A DNA stretch of 36,035 nt from Ignavibacterium sp. (GTDB lineage: Bacteria > Bacteroidota > Ignavibacteria > Ignavibacteriales > Ignavibacteriaceae), in assembly GCA_025056745.1 (NCBI GenBank), contig JANWVQ010000115.1:1-36035 (forward strand). The letters are read 5' to 3'. Below are positions 27,944 through 36,035 of this stretch, one piece after another (positions within the stretch are counted from its first letter, which is position 1; each line of letters opens with the position of its first letter). The notes under the pieces were generated by a model. That model did no database searches. It was not told the origin of the DNA and worked only from the letters and a program-made list of their open reading frames with translations. The position numbers were made by a program, and so were the translations under genes.

Positions 27944-29857
27944 TTAATTCTCATTATTTCTAAAATATTCGATTATAGTTTTTGCAAGTTTCTCTCCGAC
28001 AACATTTTTCAATTCTTCAAAATTAGAATTTTCAATAGCCTTTAAGCTTCCAAATTTTTTGAGAAGTTTTTCGGCAGTTTTATCGCCAACACCTTTTATT
28101 TGTAATAATTCTGTTGAGATGATTCTTTTAGAGCGTCTTTCTTTATGAAATGTATTTGCGAATCTGTGGGCTTCATCTCTAATTTGTTGTAATAACTTTA
28201 GACCAGAGGATGTTTTAGGAATCATTTCTGGTTCTGATTTATTTGGTAAAAAAACTTCTTCTAAGCGTTTGGCTAATCCGATTATATTATAATTTTTTAT
28301 ACCCAATTTATTCAAAACCTCAACTGCACTTGAGAGCTGTCCTTTGCCACCATCAACAATAATTAAGTCAGGCATAATTTCATTATTCTCGATCAATTTT
28401 GAATATCTTCTATGGAAAACTTCCTGCATACTTGCAAAATCATCCGCTCCTTCTACTGTTTTTATAATGAACTTTCGATATAGACTTTTTTTAGGTTTAC
28501 CATCAACGAACACAACCATACTAGCAACATTATCCGAGCCTTGGATATTTGAGATATCAAAACACTCAATTTTTTTTGGTAAAGATTTTAATCGCAGATC
28601 CCTCTGAAGAGCTGAAAGAGAATAAGGAATATTACCAAGGTTTTTCATCTTTTGAATTTGAATCTCTTTAAGCTGAAGAGTAGCATTTTCTTTACACATT
28701 TGTAATAAAGATTTAAGATCTCCTCTTTTGGGAATTATAATGTTAACATTTTTATTCGCTTGGTTATTTAGCCATCTTGTAATTGTATCTTTATCATCAG
28801 GTTCGACTTCTAAAACAATTTCATCTGGAATTTCTACATAGTCTTGATAGTAAAACTTGATTGCTGATGAGTAAACATTTTCAAGAGACTCGTTTTCTGA
28901 GATTGTCATTCTCATTTGTTTCTTGCCAACAAGCTTACCAGATCTTACGTTGAATATTGAACAACAACAATCTTTTTCTTCCAAAGCAACAGCAATGATA
29001 TCTCTATCCTCAAAGTCGTTGCTAACTATTTTCTGTTTTGATGAAATGGTTTGAAGTTGAGATATTTTATCTCTTAATTCAGCAGCTCTTTCAAACTCCA
29101 ACTTTTCTACTGCTTGATTCATTTTTTCTTTTAAAGAATTTATCAGATTATCTGTTTTACCTTTGAGAAGTTGTACAACTTCTTTAACCATTTCATTATA
29201 TGATTCTGGAGAAATAAAACCTTCACAAGGACCATCACATTTCTTAATATGATAATCTAAACAAACCTTGAACTTTTTTGCTTCAATTTTTTCTAGAGTG
29301 AGATCCAATTTACAGCTTCTTATTTTGAATATTTGATTAATCATCCTCAAAGCAGCTTTCATACTTCTAACATCAGTGTAAGGTCCAAAATACTTTGAAC
29401 CATCGTTTATTACATTTCTGGTAGGATAAATTCTTGGATAAAGTTCTTTTGTAACTTTGATGAAAGGATAACTCTTATCATCTTTAAGATTAACATTGTA
29501 ACGAGGTTTTAATTTTTTTATTAAGTTGTTTTCAAGTATTAAAGCTTCGATTTCATTATCTGTTATAATTACTTCGATGTAGTTAGTTTTTTGAGCAATC
29601 TTTTTTGTTTTAGGAGAGGTTTGATTTTGTTGAAAATAACTTCTTACTCTTTGTCTAAGATTTACTGCTTTTCCAACATAAATGACTTTTTTGTTTTTGT
29701 CTAAAAATTGATAAACACCACAAGTGGTAGGAAGATTTTTGATTTGAATTTCAAGTTTTGTTGGAGTCTTTTTGTTAAGTTCAGGTTCAGGTTCAAGTTT
29801 TGAATTAGGTTCAAGATTGTAATCATCTTTAAAGTTCTCTTCTGAGTCTATAATCAT
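27944..29857 (-). CDS. uvrC: Excinuclease ABC subunit C
   Basis: GIY-YIG domain (TCGVYQFLDKNKKVIYVGKAVNLRQRVRSYF), UVR motif, IECFDISNIQGSDNVASMVVF, LIIVDGGKGQLSSA, C-terminal HhH. Confidence 0.97.
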   Translation of the reverse strand: MIIDSEENFKDDYNLEPNSKLEPEPELNKKTPTKLEIQIKNLPTTCGVYQFLDKNKKVIYVGKAVNLRQRVRSYFQQNQTSPKTKKIAQKTNYIEVIITDNEIEALILENNLIKKLKPRYNVNLKDDKSYPFIKVTKELYPRIYPTRNVINDGSKYFGPYTDVRSMKAALRMINQIFKIRSCKLDLTLEKIEAKKFKVCLDYHIKKCDGPCEGFISPESYNEMVKEVVQLLKGKTDNLINSLKEKMNQAVEKLEFERAAELRDKISQLQTISSKQKIVSNDFEDRDIIAVALEEKDCCCSIFNVRSGKLVGKKQMRMTISENESLENVYSSAIKFYYQDYVEIPDEIVLEVEPDDKDTITRWLNNQANKNVNIIIPKRGDLKSLLQMCKENATLQLKEIQIQKMKNLGNIPYSLSALQRDLRLKSLPKKIECFDISNIQGSDNVASMVVFVDGKPKKSLYRKFIIKTVEGADDFASMQEVFHRRYSKLIENNEIMPDLIIVDGGKGQLSSAVEVLNKLGIKNYNIIGLAKRLEEVFLPNKSEPEMIPKTSSGLKLLQQIRDEAHRFANTFHKERRSKRIISTELLQIKGVGDKTAEKLLKKFGSLKAIENSNFEELKNVVGEKLAKTIIEYFRNNEN

Positions 29858-29876
29858 CTCTTCTTATGTTTTATAT

Positions 29877-31115
29877 TTATTTTAATACTGCATTTTTAGG
29901 AATTACTACAATACCTGTCTCTGTTACAGTAAATTTTTTCTTATCTTCAATTGGATCAAACCCTATTTCATAACCTTCAGGCACAATAACATTTTTATCT
30001 ATTATAGCTCGTCTAATTTTAGCGTGTCTTCCAATTACTACATTATCCATTATGATAGAATCAGTAACATAAGTATAAGAATTAACTCTAACATTTGATC
30101 CTAATATTGAACGTTCAACAAGTCCTCCAGAGACAATAGTTCCATCACAAACTAATGAATTTAAAGTTCTCCCAATTCTTTCACCTTCGTGCGATACTGT
30201 TTTTGCAGGTGGAAATTGAGATCTATAACCTCTCATTGGCCAACTTTCATCATATAAATTAAATTCTGGAATAACACTAATTAAATCCATATTTGCAGCA
30301 TAGTAACTATCAATCGTACCAATATCTCTCCAATATGCCTGTTGTTTTTTATTTTCATCAATAAATCTGAAAGCTGAAACCTTGCGTTTTGATTCAATCA
30401 TATATGGTATTACATCTTGTCCGAAGTCATTGCTTTTGATTTTTTTTGCTTCCATTTCCAAAAAAATTTCTTTCAGAGATGTTGCATTAAAGACATAAAT
30501 TCCCATATTAACAAATGAATAACCTAATCTATCCGGAATTTCAGGTGGGTTTTTAGGCTTTTCTACAAATGATGTAACATCATAATTTTCATCTACACCA
30601 ACTATGCCGAATCTTGATGCTTGGTCTTTAGGAAATTCAATACAAGATATTGTTAAATCAGCATTTTTCTTGATATGATAATCTATGAACTTCAAATAGT
30701 CCATCTTATAAATATGGTCACCACTTAAAATTAGAACCCACTTTGCTTTTTTGTCCGAAACAAGATTTAGATTCTGATAGATTGCGTTAGCAGTTCCCAA
30801 ATACCAGTCATTATTTAATTTTCTTTGAGGTGGCACAGAATAGATAAATTCGCCGAGCTCTGGATTAAAAATACTCCAAGCTTCATATAAATGCATATTC
30901 AAAGAATCTGATTTGTACTGAGTTAAAACGTAAATTCTTCGTAATCCAGAATTCAAACAATTTGATAAAGTAAAATCTATTATCCTGTATCTTCCTCCGA
31001 ATGGTACTGCAGGTTTACTTCTTACACTTGTTAGGGGAAATAATCTTTCGCCTTGGCCACCTGCTAATATTACGGTTATTGTATCTCTAAGAACTGATGA
31101 ACCTGGGAAATGCAT
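29877..31115 (-). CDS. glgC: Glucose-1-phosphate adenylyltransferase
   Basis: VILAGGQGERLFPLTSVRSKPAVPFGGRYRIIDFTLSNCLNSGLRRIYVLTQYKS; YWRDIGTIDSYYAANMDL; left-handed beta-helix C-terminus. Confidence 0.96.
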   Translation of the reverse strand: MHFPGSSVLRDTITVILAGGQGERLFPLTSVRSKPAVPFGGRYRIIDFTLSNCLNSGLRRIYVLTQYKSDSLNMHLYEAWSIFNPELGEFIYSVPPQRKLNNDWYLGTANAIYQNLNLVSDKKAKWVLILSGDHIYKMDYLKFIDYHIKKNADLTISCIEFPKDQASRFGIVGVDENYDVTSFVEKPKNPPEIPDRLGYSFVNMGIYVFNATSLKEIFLEMEAKKIKSNDFGQDVIPYMIESKRKVSAFRFIDENKKQQAYWRDIGTIDSYYAANMDLISVIPEFNLYDESWPMRGYRSQFPPAKTVSHEGERIGRTLNSLVCDGTIVSGGLVERSILGSNVRVNSYTYVTDSIIMDNVVIGRHAKIRRAIIDKNVIVPEGYEIGFDPIEDKKKFTVTETGIVVIPKNAVLK

Positions 31116-31210
31116 TTAGACCTCACTAAATTTACATTCAAAATATATTGAATGATGATAAGAATGACAATAAATTTCAAAAGAATTTTTAATTAATAAT
31201 TATTTATCAA

Positions 31211-32776
31211 ATGTCAAATAATCTACTGGCAATTTTATTTATAACTTTTTCATCTTATTCTCTAAGTCAATCTATTTTTCAAAATAATATCAATAATATA
31301 GACGTTATTAAATATCATTTAGTTTTAGATATTGATTTCAATGATAGATCTATAAATGCTGAGAATAAGATTACTGTGGTTAAATCTAATTCATTCATCA
31401 GTAATATTACTCTCGATTTCAATGGAAATTTTTCAATTGATGAAGTAAAATCAGGTATGGAAAAATTAAGTTATTTAATAAACGAAAAGAAAATTGAAAT
31501 AGATATTTCGTCTTTAAGAACTGATACTATTGATATAACCATTTCTTATCGAGGTAAACCAATGAAATTAGGTTTCAATGGATTAATATTTGCTGAAACA
31601 AAAAATCAAAAAATTGTTCAGACAATTAATCAACCTACATTTGCATCAACTTGGTTTCCTTGCAATGATAATCCTTCTGATAAAGCACTATTAGAAATTG
31701 AGATAATTAATGATTCTGATTTCGTATCGATTTCAAATGGGAAATTAATTGATGTTTGCTCTTTGAATAAAAGAAAAAAATATCATTATAAAACTTTCTA
31801 TCCAATATCAACTCATTTAATTGGATTTTATTCATCAAATTATTCTGAAATTTCTGATAATTATAGAAACATTAATGATAAAGATCTTAAACTAAATTAT
31901 TTTATCTTTAAAGAGGATGTTGAAAAAGCAAAGGTGGATTTAGAAAACACAAAAAATATCTTGAAAACATTTGAAAATCTTTTTGGCGAATATCCTTTTA
32001 TAGAAGAGAAATATTCTGTTAGTGAGATACTTTTGTTTCGTAGTGCGATTGAAAATCAAACTTTAGTTGGGATCAGCAAAGATTTTTTTACTGGTAAAAA
32101 ATTTCATCAAGATATTTTCATTCACGAAGCGGCTCATAGTTGGTGGGGAAATGCTGTTGGTGTTTCAAGTTGGAAAGATGTCTGGCTTAGTGAAGCTTTT
32201 GCAACATACTCAGAGGCTCTTTACAATGAATTTAATTTTGGCAAAACAGCTTTGAATTCACATCTAAATAAATTTTTATTAGAAGACATCTCTGGCAGAT
32301 TATATAATCCAGAAAATCTTTTTAGTAAAAGTATTTATTTCAAAGGGGCTTGGGTATTGAATATGATCAGAAATATTTTGAGTGATTCTGTTTTCTTCAG
32401 AATGTTAAAAGATTTTTATCATCAATTTAGATATAAGACGATTTCAACTACCGATTTCAAAAATTTTTTGGAAAATTATTCGGGCAAAAATTTTACAAAG
32501 TTTTTTGACGATTGGATTTTTTTTGATAATGGAATTATAAGCTGTGAATATTCCTTCGATAATGATTCAAAATATTTAACACTAATTCAAAAAAATCACA
32601 CTTTTGAATTTTATCTGGAAATGAAAATAATCTATGAAGATAATTCGTCTGAAACAATTTGTTCATTTATTGACAAAAAAGAAAATCGAATTTTTTTCAA
32701 TTCTGAAAAGAAAATAAAAACAATAGTCTTCGATCCATTTATGAAATTACTCGCAAAATTTGAGCAATCTAACTAA
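31211..32776 (+). CDS. M1 family metallopeptidase (aminopeptidase N-like), secreted
   Basis: HEAAHSWWGN-X-SEAFATYSE zinc motif; SAIENQ exopeptidase-type motif; signal peptide. Confidence 0.92.
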   Translation: MSNNLLAILFITFSSYSLSQSIFQNNINNIDVIKYHLVLDIDFNDRSINAENKITVVKSNSFISNITLDFNGNFSIDEVKSGMEKLSYLINEKKIEIDISSLRTDTIDITISYRGKPMKLGFNGLIFAETKNQKIVQTINQPTFASTWFPCNDNPSDKALLEIEIINDSDFVSISNGKLIDVCSLNKRKKYHYKTFYPISTHLIGFYSSNYSEISDNYRNINDKDLKLNYFIFKEDVEKAKVDLENTKNILKTFENLFGEYPFIEEKYSVSEILLFRSAIENQTLVGISKDFFTGKKFHQDIFIHEAAHSWWGNAVGVSSWKDVWLSEAFATYSEALYNEFNFGKTALNSHLNKFLLEDISGRLYNPENLFSKSIYFKGAWVLNMIRNILSDSVFFRMLKDFYHQFRYKTISTTDFKNFLENYSGKNFTKFFDDWIFFDNGIISCEYSFDNDSKYLTLIQKNHTFEFYLEMKIIYEDNSSETICSFIDKKENRIFFNSEKKIKTIVFDPFMKLLAKFEQSN

Positions 32777-32834
32777 AACATTCTTTTATTTAAGCAGTCT
32801 AATCACTAACTTTCATTAAAAATTTTTAATAGTT

Positions 32835-33554
32835 GTGAATAAAACTTATTTCTTTATTTCTGATGTTCATCTTGGTTTGCAAAACAAACAAATAGAAGCT
32901 GCAAAAGAAAGAAAGTTAGTTGAGTTTTTGAATTATTCTAAATCAAATTGTGACGAACTTTTTATCGTTGGAGATTTATTTGATTATTGGTTTGAATATC
33001 GTTATGTATATCAAAAAGGATTTTTCAGGACTTTGACAGCTTTACAGGATTTGGTTGAAAGTGGATGTAAAGTTCATTTCTTTATTGGCAATCACGATTT
33101 TTTCCACTTCGACTTTTTTGAAAAAGAGCTGGGGTTAATAGTGTATGATTCACCAAAAGATTTTCTTCTAAATGACAAAAAATTTTTTATAGGACACGGT
33201 GATGGACTTGTTGCAAATGATGTAGGATATAATATCTTGAAAAAGATTTTAAGAAATAAATTTATTCAATGGTTATATTCTTTAATTCATCCTGATCTTG
33301 GAGTCTGGATTGCAAGTAAAACAAGTAAGAAAAGTAGAGAATACACTGCAAAAAAAAATTATCACGAATTTGATGGACTAATTGATGCAGCAAAAGCATT
33401 TATTGATGAAGGATATGACTTCGTTGTTTTTGGTCATCTTCATCAAAAACAATTTTATCAATATAAAAATGGATTCTACATAAATTTGGGCTCGTGGATC
33501 GATAACCCTTGCTATGGTAAATTTACAGATAAATTTGAAATAATTGAACTATAA
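32835..33554 (+). CDS. lpxH: UDP-2,3-diacylglucosamine diphosphatase
   Basis: GTG start; ISDVHLG, VGDLFDYWFEYR, IGNHDF, GHGDGL, GHLHQK calcineurin-like motifs. Confidence 0.9.
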   Translation: MNKTYFFISDVHLGLQNKQIEAAKERKLVEFLNYSKSNCDELFIVGDLFDYWFEYRYVYQKGFFRTLTALQDLVESGCKVHFFIGNHDFFHFDFFEKELGLIVYDSPKDFLLNDKKFFIGHGDGLVANDVGYNILKKILRNKFIQWLYSLIHPDLGVWIASKTSKKSREYTAKKNYHEFDGLIDAAKAFIDEGYDFVVFGHLHQKQFYQYKNGFYINLGSWIDNPCYGKFTDKFEIIEL

Positions 33555-33558
33555 CCTT

Positions 33559-35784
33559 ATGGAACAGAAAAAAAATAGTACATCAAAGAAAAAAAGAAAT
33601 ATAATAATCATATCACTTATTTCGTTCTTTCTTTTGTTTTTGATTTATATTATTGCTGGACTTCCATCTTTAGAAGAATTAGAAAATCCACAACCTCCAC
33701 TTGCAAGTAAAGTAATGTCTGCAGATGGAGAACTTATCGGACAATTTTTTATTGAAAATAGAATTGAAACTAATATTGATTCATTACCAAAGCATTTGAT
33801 AGATGCTCTTATTGCTACTGAAGACAGAAACTTCTTTGATCATTGGGGAGTTGATTTAACCAGATTTGTCAAAGCAATGATAAAAAATATTATTACTTTT
33901 TCTTTTGCTGAAGGCGAAGGCGCAAGTACGATAACTCAACAATGCGCAAAAAATTTATATAAACTTAAAAGCGGTCGCGAAAATGCTTTTGATAAAGTTG
34001 TTAGAAAGATAAGAGAGTGGTTTTCAGCAGTACAGATTGAAAGAAATTTTACTAAAAAAGAAATTCTGGAATTATATCTGAATGTTTCTTATTTCGGTCG
34101 TGGAGCTTATGGAATTGAATCTGCAGCTAAAGTTTATTTTGACAAAAAAGCTAAGGATCTTAACATTGTTGAATCAGCTTTACTTGTAGCACTACTGAAG
34201 TCCTCTGAATACTATGATCCAATAAAAAATTATCAGAATGCTCTCAGAAGAAGAAATGTTGTGTTGAACAATATGTATGTTTGTAATTATCTGAATGAGA
34301 AACAACTTCAAGAATTAAAACAATTACCAATTACTTTGACTACTGCGAGAATAAGTGCAACCAGAACAGAAGCTCCACATTTTCTCGAGTATATTAGACT
34401 TCAAATGCAGAAAATTGCTGATAAGTTCGGATTCGATTTATATCGTGATGGTTTAACAATATATACATCACTTGATTTGAGAATGCAAAGAATAGCTAAT
34501 CGAGCTGTTGCAAAACATATCTCAGAATATCAGCAACTCTTTGATAAAAACTGGGATTGGAATAAAAACAAAAGTCTTTTGTCAGAATTAATTGATCAGG
34601 CAATTAAAAGTAACAATGAATACATCAATACAATAGGAGTATCTGAAAAAGCAAAAGTTTATAATTCACTCAAGAATAATCAGAATTTTATTGACTCAAT
34701 AAAAAAAGCGGTTACTAAAATTGAATCAGGTTTTGTTGTAATTGATCCTACAAATGGACAAATAAAAGCATTAGTTGGAGGAACAAATTTAGAATTTGGA
34801 AGAGGATTAAATCACGTTACAGGTATTAAAAGGCAACCAGGTTCAGCTTTCAAACCAATTATTTATGCAACCGCAATTGAAAATGGTTATTTCCCGGCTT
34901 ATACAATATTAAATCAAAAATTCAATCATAATGGTTGGTCTCCTTCAAATGCAGATAATAAATATTCAGGATATGAAACTCTCCGCTGGGGTTTGGCATT
35001 CTCAGTCAACGTTATCGCTGGAAGGATGACAATAAGTGAAATTGCTCCACCTTCTCAAGTAATTAAAATTGCAAATAAGATGGGAATAAAATCCAAACTC
35101 GATCCGTATCCATCAATTGCACTTGGAACATTTGAGATATCACCTCTTGAATTAACCGCTGCCTATGGTTGTTTTGCAAATAATGGAATATTAGTCGAAC
35201 CAATTTCAATACTAAAAATAGAAGATCGTAATGGTGTTGTAATTGACGAGTATTCTCCAAATATATCTCAAGCTATTTCTCCGGCTACTGCATCAATTAT
35301 GGCTAATATGATGCAAGATGTTGTTAATTATGGAACTGGAGCTGGAGTTCGTAGATACTTTCAATACCCTGCGGCAGGTAAAACAGGAACAACTCAAAAA
35401 TTCTCCGATGCCTGGTTTGTTGGTTATACTCCAAAATTAGTAGCTGGAGTTTGGGTTGGTTTTGATGACCATAGAATAAAATTCACAAGTTGGTATGGTC
35501 AAGGAGCAAAAGCAGCACTTCCGATTTGGGCTATGTTTATGCAAGGTGTTTATAAAGAACTAAATCTTCCGGTGTCATATTTTGAATTAGATCAAGATGT
35601 TGAATCAGCTCAATTTTGTAAAGAATCAATGGACATTGGTGATGCAAGATTAGCAACTGAAAACTGTCCTACAACATACACAGATATAGTAAACAGGAAA
35701 AAACTCCCGCTTTCTTGTGATCTTCATTCAGGCGGAAAAATAATTCGTGAAGGTAGAAGGGGAGAAAGTGGTTGGAAGCAATAA
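33559..35784 (+). CDS. Penicillin-binding protein 1A, bifunctional transglycosylase/transpeptidase
   Basis: ALIATEDRNFFDHWGVD, GASTITQQCAKNL, RKIREW, QPGSAFKPIIYATA (SxxK), KTGTTQ. ATG 33559 preferred over TTG 33544. Confidence 0.95.
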   Translation: MEQKKNSTSKKKRNIIIISLISFFLLFLIYIIAGLPSLEELENPQPPLASKVMSADGELIGQFFIENRIETNIDSLPKHLIDALIATEDRNFFDHWGVDLTRFVKAMIKNIITFSFAEGEGASTITQQCAKNLYKLKSGRENAFDKVVRKIREWFSAVQIERNFTKKEILELYLNVSYFGRGAYGIESAAKVYFDKKAKDLNIVESALLVALLKSSEYYDPIKNYQNALRRRNVVLNNMYVCNYLNEKQLQELKQLPITLTTARISATRTEAPHFLEYIRLQMQKIADKFGFDLYRDGLTIYTSLDLRMQRIANRAVAKHISEYQQLFDKNWDWNKNKSLLSELIDQAIKSNNEYINTIGVSEKAKVYNSLKNNQNFIDSIKKAVTKIESGFVVIDPTNGQIKALVGGTNLEFGRGLNHVTGIKRQPGSAFKPIIYATAIENGYFPAYTILNQKFNHNGWSPSNADNKYSGYETLRWGLAFSVNVIAGRMTISEIAPPSQVIKIANKMGIKSKLDPYPSIALGTFEISPLELTAAYGCFANNGILVEPISILKIEDRNGVVIDEYSPNISQAISPATASIMANMMQDVVNYGTGAGVRRYFQYPAAGKTGTTQKFSDAWFVGYTPKLVAGVWVGFDDHRIKFTSWYGQGAKAALPIWAMFMQGVYKELNLPVSYFELDQDVESAQFCKESMDIGDARLATENCPTTYTDIVNRKKLPLSCDLHSGGKIIREGRRGESGWKQ

Positions 35785-35894
35785 TAAAAAATAATTCTTA
35801 AAATGCAATCCAAAGTTAAAAGAAAGATAGTTTTTCCTTTGATTCTTCTTTAAAAAGTGTTCACATTAAATTTTTTGAAATCTTCTAACGAAAG

Positions 35895-35902
35895 TAAATT
35901 TG
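35895..35902 (+). promoter_or_regulatory. Candidate -7 element TAAATTTG upstream of tRNA-Leu
   Basis: TAAATTTG fits TAnnTTTG; TTTG at 35874-35877 is 17 nt upstream; 42 nt before the mature tRNA 5' end. Confidence 0.3.
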
Positions 35903-35944
35903 CATTAGAAAAAACAGTTCTTTCAAATACTTTCATCAAACAAT

Positions 35945-36028
35945 GCCCGGATGGCGGAACTGGTAGACGCGCTAGTTTCAGGAGCTAGTGAGAGCAATCT
36001 CATAGGGGTTCGAGTCCCCTTTCGGGCA
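35945..36028 (+). tRNA. tRNA-Leu (anticodon CAG)
   Basis: Acceptor GCCCGGA/TTCGGGC, anticodon arm CTAGTTTCAGGAGCTAG, long class II variable arm TGAGAGCAATCTCA, T arm GGGGTTCGAGTCCCC; 3' CCA not encoded. Confidence 0.96.
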
Positions 36029-36035
36029 CTACAAT

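Noticed and set aside
29760-29830. Degenerate GGTTCA-type repeat in the uvrC 5' end (EPNSKLEPEPEL)
   Set aside because: Short, imperfect low-complexity linker before the GIY-YIG domain; not evidence of phase variation.
35803-35853. 16-aa ORF MQSKVKRKIVFPLILL between PBP1A and tRNA-Leu
   Set aside because: Too short and without supporting context to call.
1-36035. CRISPR array, transposase, integrase, prophage, toxin-antitoxin or defence island
   Set aside because: No regularly spaced repeats or recognisable proteins of these classes found by eye. The tRNA-Leu at the right edge could be an integration site, but its downstream flank lies outside the window.

Overview
This is an AT-rich, roughly 95% coding bacterial chromosomal window. 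Protein content (PorV/UPF0164-like proteins, a T9SS-like C-terminal tail, CstA, NhaC, DCC family, DUF1207-like) suggests the Bacteroidota/Ignavibacteriota/Chlorobiota group; this is inference with no phylogeny run. It carries mostly housekeeping and envelope genes: thyA-folA-mutL, an acyl-CoA mutase large subunit, a UbiA-family prenyltransferase, a CorC/HlyC-type protein, DCC, cstA, nhaC-like, uvrC, glgC, an M1 peptidase, lpxH and PBP1A. It also has two RNA genes absent from the ORF track: a small bacterial SRP (4.5S) RNA at about 23963-24048 and tRNA-Leu(CAG) at 35945-36028. No CRISPR array, transposon, prophage or recognised defence system was seen. The items most worth follow-up are: (1) an overlapping deacetylase / processive-type GT2 / radical SAM / outer-membrane-protein operon at 340-3902; (2) an operon pairing an Asp-box beta-propeller with a T9SS-like tail to two PorV-like proteins at 4973-9300; (3) a 'methylmalonyl-CoA mutase' whose specificity residues (Phe80, Gln198) match isobutyryl-CoA mutase; (4) an NhaC antiporter with an extra N-terminal extracytoplasmic domain; (5) an unannotated 34-aa putative membrane peptide at 12207-12311; (6) a recurring TAAATTTG motif upstream of genes and tRNA-Leu; (7) an inverted repeat just upstream of the SRP RNA. 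None is proof of a new system.
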